From: Kribbella solani
GTDB taxonomy: Bacteria > Actinomycetota > Actinomycetes > Propionibacteriales > Kribbellaceae
DNA length: 64,000 nucleotides
Assembly (NCBI RefSeq): GCF_014205295.1
Contig: NZ_JACHNF010000001.1
Location: 7,378,001 to 7,442,000 of the forward strand
Direction: 5' to 3'
In this document: one piece after another, positions 16,521 to 24,336 of the stretch
How positions within the stretch are numbered: position 1 is the first letter of the stretch
Layout: each line of letters begins with the position of its first letter
Notes under the pieces: generated by a model
What the model saw: only the letters and a program-made list of their open reading frames with translations
What the model was told of the DNA's origin: nothing
The model's database searches: none
Program-made: the position numbers and the translations under genes

Positions 16521-16742
16521 TTGAGTCACACCGTGCTGGCCGAGCTGGTGGCCAACGTGCTGAAGGTCACCGCCAAGGCCGGGGACACGGTGGAACCGGA
16601 TGACATCCTGGTCATTCTGGAGTCGATGAAGATGGAGATACCGGTACTGGCCGAGGTGGCCGGCACCGTGACCGAGCTGAAGGTCGCCGAAGGCGAAGTG
16701 GTCCGGGACGGAGACCCGATCGCCGTCATCGACCCGAGGTGA
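16521..16742 (+). CDS. Biotinyl/lipoyl carrier protein (BCCP-like, TB7.3 type)
   Basis: A free-standing 73-residue biotinyl domain. ESMKMEIP at 34-41 holds the Lys that is biotinylated, flanked by the hammerhead strands GDTVEPDDILVIL and VAEGEVVRDGDPIAVID. TTG start with GGGAGG upstream. In mycobacteria a similar small protein (TB7.3) lies beside a stress sigma factor/anti-sigma pair; here it precedes a sigma factor as well. No carboxylase subunit is nearby, so the partner enzyme is unknown. Confidence 0.85.
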   Translation: MSHTVLAELVANVLKVTAKAGDTVEPDDILVILESMKMEIPVLAEVAGTVTELKVAEGEVVRDGDPIAVIDPR

Positions 16743-16813
16743 CGCAGAATCATGCAGGGGTGATTCAACCGAAATGGCCGTCCGCGCGTCTTTACCGGTG
16801 AGGGCACCGGCCG

Positions 16814-16840
16814 GGAACTTCCGGCCGGAGCGCCGCGTTG
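16814..16840 (+). promoter_or_regulatory. Candidate ECF-sigma promoter upstream of the sigma factor gene
   Basis: GGAAC (16814-16818) and CGTTG (16836-16840) are separated by 17 bases, the classic -35/-10 pattern of SigE/SigH-type ECF promoters. It is 118 bases upstream of the preferred sigma start, so autoactivation is likely. The -35 box sits in the loop between two CCGGCCGG arms (16807-16814 and 16821-16828). Confidence 0.6.
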
Positions 16841-16958
16841 AGCCGACGTACGACGAACTCAGGGTCTTTCCCGGGTTCTCCCGACGTGCGAAAAGGACGG
16901 TGACCGCGGCACCATGGCCTTCACGCTCATTGCCGAGAGGACCCAGGGAGGCGTTGCG

Positions 16959-17606
16959 GTGAAGCCGTTCAGCACCTCGACGGTGCCCGCGACCCAACCG
17001 GCGGCCGAGGCCCTTCCCGAAGCGCTGCCGTCCTGGGACGAGATCGTCCGGAACCACTCCGCCCGCGTCTATCGGCTGGCCTACCGCCTGACCGGTAACA
17101 AGCACGACGCCGAGGACCTGACCCAGGAGGTCTTCGTCCGGGTCTTCCGGTCGCTGTCCTCGTACACGCCGGGGACGTTCGAGGGCTGGCTGTACCGGAT
17201 CACCACGAACCTCTTCCTCGACGGCGCCCGCCGCAAGCAGCGGATCCGCTTCGACGGCCTGCCCGAGGACGCGCACGACCGGCTGCCCGCCAAGGGCGAG
17301 GGCCCGGCCGAGAAGCTGGACTCGGACCTGTTCGACCACGACGTCCAGGACGCGCTCGACGCGCTGCCGGAGGACTTCCGCGCGGCCGTGGTGCTGTGCG
17401 ACATCGAGGGCATGACGTACGACGAGATCGCCGATGTCCTGGACGTGAAGCTCGGCACGGTCCGCAGCCGCATCCACCGCGGCCGGTCGATGCTGCGCAA
17501 GCACCTGGAGCACCGGGCCCCGCGGTCCGGCCAGACCCGTGTCGGCGGCCCGCCCACCGACGGTCCGGCCACCGATGGCCTGTTCGACGGCGGTGACCTC
17601 CGATGA
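16959..17606 (+). CDS. sigE: ECF RNA polymerase sigma factor, SigE type
   Basis: 215 residues from the GTG preceded by AGGGAGG; an upstream ATG at 16914 would add 15 residues and has a poorer ribosome site. Region 2: VYRLAYRLTGNKHDAEDLTQEVFVRV and TFEGWLYRITTNLFLD. Region 4: DALPEDFRAAVVLCDIEGMTYDEIADVL with HTH LGTVRSRIHRGRSMLRKHL. The following order of anti-sigma, RseB-like protein, HtrA and TatB is that of the mycobacterial/streptomycete sigE locus, so the job is envelope-stress response. The ATGA overlap with the anti-sigma gene couples their production. Gene symbol assigned by synteny. Confidence 0.9.
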   Translation: MKPFSTSTVPATQPAAEALPEALPSWDEIVRNHSARVYRLAYRLTGNKHDAEDLTQEVFVRVFRSLSSYTPGTFEGWLYRITTNLFLDGARRKQRIRFDGLPEDAHDRLPAKGEGPAEKLDSDLFDHDVQDALDALPEDFRAAVVLCDIEGMTYDEIADVLDVKLGTVRSRIHRGRSMLRKHLEHRAPRSGQTRVGGPPTDGPATDGLFDGGDLR

Positions 17607-18277
17607 CGCACCCGCTGGACAAGCTGAGCGCTGTCGTCGACGGCGCGCTGGACCACGACTCCCGGGACCGGGTGCTGGTGCATCTGGTGGGCTGTGACAG
17701 CTGCCGGGCCGAGGTGGACGCGCAGCGCCGCCTGAAGGCGCGGATGTCGGCGGTGGAGTCACCTGATCCGTCCACTGACCTGATGCAGCGCCTGATGGGT
17801 GTCTCGTCGTTCTCGACCGAGCCACGGGAGGAGGTCCGCCCGGTGCTCACACCGGCGGTCAGCCTCTTCCCACAGCGGTCCGCGTTCCCGGCCGGGCGTA
17901 CAGGTGGCACTCGGCCGGGCGCCGGGCGTGGCGTCCGCTCCCGGCGCCGTACCGGTGTGCTGGGTGCTGCCGGCTCAGCAGCCGCGGTCGCCTCCCTGCT
18001 CGGGACGGCCTTCGTCATCGGCGACCCGGCCCGCTCGGAGCAGCCGCCGACGCTGCAGCCGCCGGTGGCCAGCTTCTCCTCCGACCATGCGACTACTACC
18101 GGGGGAGCGCCGTTCGCCGACCCGGTCGCGGTGCTGAGCTCGTACACGGGCGGCGGGTACGCGGGGCTGAGCCCGACGCTGGGTTCGGCTTTGGGCTCGA
18201 GTCCGGCCCTGGGCTCGGTTCCGGTGGGTTCGAGGCCGGGTTCCACGCTCGGCCCGGTGGCTCTGACCGGACGCTGA
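17603..18277 (+). CDS. rseA: Zinc-binding anti-sigma factor (RseA-like), membrane-anchored
   Basis: 224 residues. The ZAS motif HLVGCDSC (HxxxCxxC, near 27-34) lies in the N-terminal helical domain that clamps the sigma factor. Basic stretch RSRRRTG precedes one membrane span (about 118-137), so the N-terminus is cytoplasmic. The external tail is Gly/Ser/Pro-rich with repeated LGS/LGP units, unlike a folded sensor. Next gene encodes an exported RseB-like protein that may bind this tail. Confidence 0.85.
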   Translation: MTHPLDKLSAVVDGALDHDSRDRVLVHLVGCDSCRAEVDAQRRLKARMSAVESPDPSTDLMQRLMGVSSFSTEPREEVRPVLTPAVSLFPQRSAFPAGRTGGTRPGAGRGVRSRRRTGVLGAAGSAAAVASLLGTAFVIGDPARSEQPPTLQPPVASFSSDHATTTGGAPFADPVAVLSSYTGGGYAGLSPTLGSALGSSPALGSVPVGSRPGSTLGPVALTGR

Positions 18278-18280
18278 CCG

Positions 18281-19342
18281 GTGAGCCTCACCCGGCTCGC
18301 CGTCCTGGTCAGCACTGCCCTGATCGGCTTCGGCCTGCCCTTGCCCGCCGGCGCCGCGCCGCTCCTGCCGCTCGGTTCGAAACCGGACTCGCCGAGCGCG
18401 GTCAGCTGGCTGCGTAAGGCCGCCGCCGCGCCGAACCAGGTGTCGTACCACGGCACCCAGATCATCACCGCCTGGGGACCGCAGGGCGCCAGCTCGGCGA
18501 TGTTCAACATCGTGCACGCGGCGTCGCAGGGGTCGGAGATCAGCGTGGTCGGTTCGTCCGCGCCTGGCGCGAAGGCGTTCGTGCAGCGCGCTACGACGAC
18601 CGGTGCGGCCATTGACGGCGGACCATTAGCGTTGCTGCAGTCCACGTACCAGCTGGTCGACAAGTGCTGTACGGACCTGATCGGCCGGCCTGCAGTACAA
18701 GTGGAGGCGCTACGGGACGACCAGACGCTGGCGGCTCGGTTCTGGATCGACAAGGCGACTGGGTTGTTGCTGCAGCGCCAGCTGTTCAGTGCGGACGGCA
18801 AGACGATGGTGCGGGCGACAGTGTTCACTGAGTTGGAGATCGAGAGCTCGGAGTTCCTCGGTCACTTGCCACCGATGCTGCCGAACGGCGTGGAGTCAGT
18901 GGGCTTGGGCAAGGTCGACAAGCTGCGTTCACAAGGCTGGGTTTGCGCACCGGACCTGCCGGCGTCGCTGACGTTGTACGACGTACACCAGGACACCAGC
19001 AACGGGTCACTGCAGTTCTCGTACTCGGACGGGCTGTTCAACGTGTCGCTGTTCGAGCAGCGCGGTGCACTCGACCCGGCCGCGGTCGCGGGGTTCAGCA
19101 CTACGGACAGTCCAGGTGTGTACGTACGGTACGGAATGCCGTCGTACGTGGTCTGGTCTTCCGGTGGGATCGTGTACACGCTGATCGGTGACCTGCCCGC
19201 GGAGCAGCTCGGTCAGGTGGTTCGGGCGTTCCCGCACGAACAGCCGATCCAGCTGACCGCGATCCAGCGGCTGGGGACCGGGCTGGCCAAAATCGCGACC
19301 TGGCTCACTCCGATGGGTGCACTTTCGCCGAAGCTGGGATAA
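18281..19342 (+). CDS. Secreted MucB/RseB-like regulator of sigma-E
   Basis: 353 residues with a signal peptide (hydrophobic to ~20, AGA-A cleavage near 25). The mature part resembles the MucB/RseB N-terminal lipoprotein-localisation-like fold: VSYHGTQIITAWG, GRPAVQVEALRDDQTLAARFWIDKATGLLLQRQLF. The C-terminal third (FSYSDGLFNVSLFEQRG, YTLIGDLP) fits the second RseB domain. In proteobacteria RseB shields the anti-sigma factor from proteolysis; position after rseA suggests a similar role. GTG start three bases after the rseA stop. One adjacent cysteine pair, DKCCTD. Confidence 0.8.
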   Translation: MSLTRLAVLVSTALIGFGLPLPAGAAPLLPLGSKPDSPSAVSWLRKAAAAPNQVSYHGTQIITAWGPQGASSAMFNIVHAASQGSEISVVGSSAPGAKAFVQRATTTGAAIDGGPLALLQSTYQLVDKCCTDLIGRPAVQVEALRDDQTLAARFWIDKATGLLLQRQLFSADGKTMVRATVFTELEIESSEFLGHLPPMLPNGVESVGLGKVDKLRSQGWVCAPDLPASLTLYDVHQDTSNGSLQFSYSDGLFNVSLFEQRGALDPAAVAGFSTTDSPGVYVRYGMPSYVVWSSGGIVYTLIGDLPAEQLGQVVRAFPHEQPIQLTAIQRLGTGLAKIATWLTPMGALSPKLG

Positions 19343-19418
19343 TCGATCTGGATGCCCCTCCGGTTGTTCCCCGGCCGGGCCTCCGACCGACGACCACGAC
19401 GACGTGAGGCGGGGCACC

Positions 19419-20957
19419 GTGAACGACGACGCCGAGCCGACAGTTCCCACCCCGGCACCCCCGAACCCCGCTTCGGACCCGCCCCCCGGCTCACCCACGC
19501 CCCCCACCGCTACCCCTCCCGCACCCGCTGCCCCCGGCTCATCCACCGCTGCCCCTGTGAGCCCTGGCACCGCCACTCCCGCCGACTCCTTCACAGCGCC
19601 TGGCGCTGCTCCTTTGAGTGGGTTGACTCCGCCGGCGCCCGGTGCCGGCGCGTTCCCGCTGCGGGCGCCCGGTTCGGACGCCGCCTACCGGCAGACCACC
19701 GGCGGGCGCTCCACCACCCAGCGCAGTTTCGGCCAGCCTGACCCGCAGGAACCGCGCTTCCGCCCGATCTACCCCGGGCAAGCCTGGCCGACCGAACAAC
19801 CGCAGTACCGCCCGATGTACACACCGCCCCCACCAGCGGACTGGCACCAGCAGCAGGCCCGCTCGTACTCCGCGGAACCCCCGAAGGTGAACCGCGTAGT
19901 CGCGATCGCCGCCCTGGTAGCTCTCGTCATCGGCGTCCTGGCCGGCGCCGGCGCCGCCACCGCCGTGGTCGCACTCGGCGGCAACAACCCACCCGTCACC
20001 GAACAGCCCGACCCGCCGGTGGGCAACGGCGCCGACCCCAAGATCCGTACCGGCTCGGTCTCCGCCGTCGCCGCGGCACTCCTACCGAGCGTCGTGCAGC
20101 TGAAGGTGCAGGGCTCGGACAACTCCGACGCGACCGGCTCCGGGTTCGTTATCGACAACGTCGGCCACATCCTGACCAACAACCACGTCGTCGCCGCGGC
20201 CGCCAAGGGCGGTTCGATCCAGGTCGTCACCAACGGCAACAAGACCGCGACCGCGCGACTGGTCGGCCGCTCACCCGCGTACGACCTGGCCGTCGTACAG
20301 GTGGCCGGGCTGGATGCGCCGTCGGTGCAGCTCGGCCGGTCGGAGCAGGCCGTGGTCGGGCAGGACGTGGTCGCGATCGGTTCACCACTCGGCCTGGCCG
20401 GTACGGTCACGTCCGGCATCATCTCCGCGAAGAACCGTCCGGTGACCACCGGCGATTCGGTGGACCAGGCGTCGTACATCAGCGCGCTGCAGACCGACGC
20501 GGCGATCAATCCGGGCAACTCCGGTGGCCCGCTGGTGGACATGAACGCGCGGGTGATCGGCGTCAACTCCGCGATCGCGACCGTACCCGGCGCGGGTGAA
20601 GGACAGAGCGGGAGCATCGGGCTCGGGTTCGCGATCCCGATCGACCAGGCCCGGCGGACCGCCCAGCAGCTGATCGCCAACGGCAAGGCGTCGTACCCGG
20701 TGATCGGGGCCAGCGTCGACATGCAGTTCGAAGGTGGTGCGCGGGTCAGCGCGGTGAGCACCGGTTCGCCGGCCGCGCGCGCCGGTCTGCGGGTCGGTGA
20801 CGTGGTCACCGCGATCAACAACCAGCCGGTGGACAGCGCGGAAGTACTGATCGTCGCGATCCGCACCTACCAGCCCGGCCAGGCCGTCCGCCTCGCGTAC
20901 GAACGCGGCGGCCGCGCCCGGACGGCGACCGTAACTCTCGCCCAGCAAATCGGCTGA
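19419..20957 (+). CDS. htrA: HtrA/DegP-like membrane-anchored serine protease with PDZ domain
   Basis: 512 residues. A long Pro/Ala-rich cytoplasmic N-terminal region (1-155) leads to one membrane span (about 159-186). The trypsin-like domain has the complete triad: His256 (TNNHVV), Asp289 (YDLAVV), Ser368 (GNSGGP). A C-terminal PDZ domain (about 425-505, with SPAARAGLRVGDVVTAIN) follows. GTG at 19419 is preferred, behind GAGGCGGGG; an in-frame start at 19317 lies inside the preceding gene. Likely degrades misfolded exported proteins or the anti-sigma factor, as HtrA (Rv1223) does in mycobacteria. Confidence 0.9.
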   Translation: MNDDAEPTVPTPAPPNPASDPPPGSPTPPTATPPAPAAPGSSTAAPVSPGTATPADSFTAPGAAPLSGLTPPAPGAGAFPLRAPGSDAAYRQTTGGRSTTQRSFGQPDPQEPRFRPIYPGQAWPTEQPQYRPMYTPPPPADWHQQQARSYSAEPPKVNRVVAIAALVALVIGVLAGAGAATAVVALGGNNPPVTEQPDPPVGNGADPKIRTGSVSAVAAALLPSVVQLKVQGSDNSDATGSGFVIDNVGHILTNNHVVAAAAKGGSIQVVTNGNKTATARLVGRSPAYDLAVVQVAGLDAPSVQLGRSEQAVVGQDVVAIGSPLGLAGTVTSGIISAKNRPVTTGDSVDQASYISALQTDAAINPGNSGGPLVDMNARVIGVNSAIATVPGAGEGQSGSIGLGFAIPIDQARRTAQQLIANGKASYPVIGASVDMQFEGGARVSAVSTGSPAARAGLRVGDVVTAINNQPVDSAEVLIVAIRTYQPGQAVRLAYERGGRARTATVTLAQQIG

Positions 20958-21021
20958 CGCATAAGCTGGATTGTCGAGATACCCTTGTCGGCGTCCGGGG
21001 CAAGTACAGGAGGGTGAGGCC

Positions 21022-21357
21022 ATGTTCGGCATCGGGCCATTGGAACTGGTCGTGATCGCGATCGTCGCCGTGCTCGTCTTCGGCCCCGATCGCCTGCCGG
21101 AGTTCGCGCGGACGGCCGGCCGGCTGCTCCGCCAGGTCCGCCAGATGGTCAACAACGCCCAGAACGACCTCCGCAACGAGCTCGGCCCCGAGTACGCGGA
21201 CCTCGAGCTGCAGGACCTGAACCCCAAGAACTTCGTCCGCAAACACCTCCTCGACCCGATGGACGACGACGAACCCTCGTCCACCGAGTTCACCGACACC
21301 CCGGCCCAACGCCTCCCCGCCGGCGCCAAACCCCCGTACGACCCCGAATCCACCTGA
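21022..21357 (+). CDS. tatB: Twin-arginine translocase subunit TatB
   Basis: 111 residues: short N-terminal membrane helix MFGIGPLELVVIAIVAVLVFGPDRLPE, then an amphipathic helix (FARTAGRLLRQVRQMVNNA) and an acidic C-terminus. The FGPxRLPE hinge is diagnostic of TatA/TatB; association with htrA identifies TatB. AGGAGGGTGAGG precedes the ATG. tatA/tatC are not in the window. Tat substrates nearby include the SRRTLLA protein at 50.4-52 kb. Confidence 0.9.
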   Translation: MFGIGPLELVVIAIVAVLVFGPDRLPEFARTAGRLLRQVRQMVNNAQNDLRNELGPEYADLELQDLNPKNFVRKHLLDPMDDDEPSSTEFTDTPAQRLPAGAKPPYDPEST

Positions 21358-21402
21358 CCCCTGTGGAAAACCTCCCAGCTCGGGCCGCCGCGATGGATAC
21401 GC

Positions 21403-21831
21403 TCAAGCAGGAAGGGGCGGGCGGGCGAGTGCTGCGACCGCGAGGGCGCCGGCTGTGGCTGGGAGTAGGGCGAGGATGCCCCACAGGGGTGGGAACGGGT
21501 GCACGCCGTACTCGGTGACGAGTAGGAGCGCGAGGGCGGCCGTGATGGTGAGTAGGACAGCTGTCACGGCGGCGCCGGCGGCGATTAGGCGCGGCGTACG
21601 GGCGAGCGCGACCACCAGCAGCCAAAGCAGCAGGTTGAAGGCAGCGACGCCGTACATGAGGCCGTAGACGGTGCCTGAAGTGATGGTCTTGCCGTACGCG
21701 GCGTACGCCGACGAGGCGTGGTTGAACAGGCTTCGGCCACCGGCCTGATCGGCGATCGCGGCCACCGCCGGCGCCAGGGAGAGCGCGACGGCGATCAACG
21801 GAGTTGCTCTTTTAGAAAGTGACTTTCTCAT
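21403..21831 (-). CDS. Small four-helix membrane protein
   Basis: 142 residues, beginning MRKSLSKRATPL. About four hydrophobic helices (10-28, 55-76, 83-105, 115-137); no catalytic motif. Family not recognised, though DUF4383-like or similar small membrane proteins are comparable. Divergent from a TetR gene and covered by its probable operators, one of which ends two bases before this ATG, so it is the likely target of that repressor. Confidence 0.7.
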   Translation of the reverse strand: MRKSLSKRATPLIAVALSLAPAVAAIADQAGGRSLFNHASSAYAAYGKTITSGTVYGLMYGVAAFNLLLWLLVVALARTPRLIAAGAAVTAVLLTITAALALLLVTEYGVHPFPPLWGILALLPATAGALAVAALARPPLPA

Positions 21832-21889
21832 GCAAGTGACTGTACAAACGGCGTGCCGCGGGCGTCAAGAGTTTTAGACAGTCACTTGC
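21814..21889. promoter_or_regulatory. Three AAGTGACT boxes between membrane protein and TetR genes
   Basis: AGAAAGTGACTTTCT (21814-21828) is a perfect palindrome with a central G. Then GCAAGTGACTGT (21832-21843) and its exact complement ACAGTCACTTGC (21878-21889) form a 12-bp inverted pair 34 bases apart. All share AAGTGACT. One site overlaps the membrane-protein start codon. Confidence 0.65.
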
Positions 21890-21921
21890 TGAAGCGTGTT
21901 GCTGTCTCGTAAGGTGCGGGT

Positions 21922-22779
21922 ATGGCTACCGGGTTGCGGGAACGCTGGCGGGTGAAGGCGCGGCGGACGATTCAGGAGCGCGCGCTGGATCTGTTCGACG
22001 AGCGCGGGTTCGACGCGGTGACGATCGAGGAGATCGCCGCCGCGGCGGAGGTCTCACCGTCGTCGGTGTACCGGTACTTCAGGACGAAGGAGGGGCTGAT
22101 CGTCGCCGACGAGTTCGACACGATGAGCCAGCAGGCACTGGAGGAACTGCTCGACGTCAACGACCCGGTAGGCAGCATGATCCGGATCGTCCGCGCGTAC
22201 GAACAGGTCGAACCTGCGACCAACGGATTAGAAGGTGGAAGCCCCGAGCCCGCACCAGGCAATCAAGCTCCAGCCCAACCGGGTGATCAGATGCCGGCTT
22301 CACCGGGTGATCCGGCCGCGCCTGGTGGTCGGGCGCCGGCTCCTCTGGGGGATCAGGTGGTGCCTGGTGGTCGGGCGCCGGCCTCGCCGGGGGATCACGT
22401 GCCGGACTTGTCGGATGATCAGGTGCCGGCGGTGGCGGGTGGTGATCGGCGGCGGGCGGGTGGTGCTGAGCCGGTTTCGTATCGGCGGGTGCGGTACTTC
22501 TTCAAGGAACCCTCGGTGCGGACGGCGTTTCTTGCCTCGCTGGATCGCGCGAGTCAGCGGATCGCGCCGTTGATGATCAGCGGTCAACTGACCCCGACCC
22601 AGGCTCGCGTCGCCGCGAACGCGCTGGTCTTCGGGTACTTCTCCGCGCTCGAGCAGTGGTACCAAGAGGACGGCGTACGCCCGATCGCCGACTACGTCGA
22701 GCAAGGCCTCGCCCCACTCCGCCCAATCTGGTCAACCCCCACGGAGTCCACGCCTGCCGCTTCGATCTCCGCCGACTAG
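21922..22779 (+). CDS. TetR-family regulator with a repeat-rich insertion
   Basis: 285 residues, against about 200 for most of the family. The N-terminal HTH (residues 13-60) is standard: ALDLFDERGFDAVTIEEIAAAAEVS with SSVYRYFRTKEGLI. Helix 4 follows, then residues ~102-183 are an unusual Pro/Gly/Asp-rich stretch with repeated units (PGDQMPASPGD, PGGRAPAPLGDQ, PGGRAPASPGDH). The normal sensor domain resumes at YRRVRYFFKEPSVR, including a C-terminal helix pair FGYFSALEQWYQ. The insertion is in frame and encoded by near-identical DNA repeats, so it probably grew by duplication. Target: the divergent membrane protein. Confidence 0.85.
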   Translation: MATGLRERWRVKARRTIQERALDLFDERGFDAVTIEEIAAAAEVSPSSVYRYFRTKEGLIVADEFDTMSQQALEELLDVNDPVGSMIRIVRAYEQVEPATNGLEGGSPEPAPGNQAPAQPGDQMPASPGDPAAPGGRAPAPLGDQVVPGGRAPASPGDHVPDLSDDQVPAVAGGDRRRAGGAEPVSYRRVRYFFKEPSVRTAFLASLDRASQRIAPLMISGQLTPTQARVAANALVFGYFSALEQWYQEDGVRPIADYVEQGLAPLRPIWSTPTESTPAASISAD

Positions 22780-22881
22780 GCCTCGGCGCCCGCCGACTAG
22801 CCGATCGGCAGGCGGGACCAGGATGAGCCCCGACCGCAGCGTCGCCGAGGTCGCCGGCTGGCCCGACGATGACCTGGAAAT

Positions 22882-22979
22882 GGGCCGCGATCGGCGACAG
22901 CTCAGCGGCCGATCGGCGACGGCTCAGCGGCCGATCGGCGACGGCTCAGCGGCCGATCGGCGACGGCTCAGCGGCCGAC
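22882..22979. repeat. 22-bp tandem repeat at the mrp 3' end
   Basis: Three perfect units (22903-22924, 22925-22946, 22947-22968) of a 22-bp sequence beginning CAGCGGCCGATCGGCGAC, with a degenerate unit before and a partial one after. Each unit contains the palindrome GCCGATCGGC. The mrp stop codon is in the last partial unit, so the array looks like repeated duplication of the region just past that stop. Units abut with no spacers. Confidence 0.9.
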
Positions 22980-24113
22980 GGGGGAGAGGCCTAGTTGGCG
23001 GCCTAGTAGGCCGCGGGGTTTGCCGCCGAGGGTGGTGGCGATTTTGGCGAGGATCTGGGCTGCGGGGGCTTCTGGGTCGGCGCCGGCGAGGGGTTGGCCG
23101 AGGTCGCCGCCGGAGCGTAGGCGCTCGTCGAGCGGGATCTCGCCCAGGAGCGGGATCGCGTACCCGAGCCGCGCCGACAGCGTTTCCGCCACGCGCGTAC
23201 CGCCACCCGAGCCGAAGATCTCGATCCGGTGTTCCGGGCCGCAGTGCGGGCAGGGCAGGAACGACATGTTCTCGATCACGCCCGCGACCCGCTGGTGCAC
23301 CATCTGCGCCATCGTGCCGGCCCGCTCGGCCACCTCGGCGGCGGCCTCCTGCGGCGTCGTCACCACGATCACCTCGGCGCTGGTGAGCCGCTGACCGACC
23401 GAGATCGCGATGTCCCCGGTTCCCGGCGGCAGGTCCAGCAGCAGTACGTCGAGATCGCCCCAGTACACGTCGGCGAGCATCTGGACCAGCGCCCGGTCCA
23501 GGATCGGGCCGCGCCACGCGACCACCTGATCGCGCTTCGGCTTCAGCATGCCGATCGAGATCACCTTCAGGCCGTGCGCCGGGACCGGCATGATCATGTC
23601 GTCGACAGCGGTCGGCCGCTCGTCCGCGACACCGAGCATGGCCGGCACCGAGTGCCCGTAGATGTCCGCGTCGAGGACGCCGACCGAGAGCCCCTGGCGC
23701 GCCATCGCGACCGCCAGGTTGACCGTCACGGACGACTTGCCGACGCCGCCCTTGCCGGACGCGATCGCGAACACCTTGGTCAGCGAGTCGGCCCGGGAGA
23801 ACGGGATCTCCTTCTCCGCGACGCCGCCGCGGAGCTGGGTCTGCAGGGCGGAGCGCTGCTCGGCGGACATCACCCCGAGGTCGATCTCGACCCCGGTGAC
23901 GCCGTCGAGTTTGCTCACCGCGGCGGTGACGTCGCGCCGCAGCGTGTCCTTCATCGGGCACCCGGCGACGGTCAGCAGCACGCGTACGGCGACCACGCCG
24001 TCGTCCCGAACCAGAACGGATTCGACCATCCCCAGGTCCGTGATCGGCTTCTTGATCTCGGGATCCAGCACTCCACCGAGCGCTGCGGTCACCTGCTCAG
24101 CAGTGGCAGCCAT
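22968..24113 (-). CDS. mrp: Mrp/NBP35-type iron-sulfur cluster carrier ATPase
   Basis: 381 residues. An N-terminal MIP18/DUF59 domain (1-95, DPEIKKPITDLGMVESV) is fused to a ParA-like ATPase. The deviant Walker A GKGGVGKSS is at 120-128, followed by VLDADIYGHSVP and LLLDLPPGTGD. CPHC near residue 288 is the bridging cluster ligand pair. Function: scaffold or carrier for Fe-S cluster delivery in the cytoplasm. In M. tuberculosis mrp (Rv1229c) lies in the same neighbourhood as sigE, DUF1003 and CorA genes, as here. Confidence 0.9.
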   Translation of the reverse strand: MAATAEQVTAALGGVLDPEIKKPITDLGMVESVLVRDDGVVAVRVLLTVAGCPMKDTLRRDVTAAVSKLDGVTGVEIDLGVMSAEQRSALQTQLRGGVAEKEIPFSRADSLTKVFAIASGKGGVGKSSVTVNLAVAMARQGLSVGVLDADIYGHSVPAMLGVADERPTAVDDMIMPVPAHGLKVISIGMLKPKRDQVVAWRGPILDRALVQMLADVYWGDLDVLLLDLPPGTGDIAISVGQRLTSAEVIVVTTPQEAAAEVAERAGTMAQMVHQRVAGVIENMSFLPCPHCGPEHRIEIFGSGGGTRVAETLSARLGYAIPLLGEIPLDERLRSGGDLGQPLAGADPEAPAAQILAKIATTLGGKPRGLLGRQLGLSPVGR

Positions 24114-24215
24114 GCCCCAAGGCTACGTGGTCCCCGCCCCGCGCCGGACCACGGTCCATGTGACGTACGTCCGCCAAGGCAAACCTAACCCCAGCCAACG
24201 CTGTCGGCGCAGAGA

Positions 24216-24305
24216 CCATTTGAGTGGTTAACGTGTCTGGTTGCCTGTTCACCGGCCGCATGCGAGGGGTGAAGGGGCACGTTCGGGGGTTCACCACTCA
24301 AATGG
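24216..24305. repeat. 13-bp inverted pair bracketing 64 bp upstream of mrp
   Basis: CCATTTGAGTGGT (24216-24228) and its exact complement ACCACTCAAATGG (24293-24305) lie in the 223-bp space between the mrp start and the PspAB stop. A second inverted pair, AACGTG/CACGTT, lies inside. No coding potential is seen between them. The layout could be a transcript-end hairpin for pspAB, a looped operator, or the ends of a very small mobile relic. Confidence 0.55.
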
Positions 24306-24336
24306 CCTTGGGGTGGAGCGGGGGTTCGCGTACGGG

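Noticed and set aside
22882..22979. Possible CRISPR array
   Set aside because: Units abut directly with no spacers and no cas genes are near; it is a plain tandem repeat.
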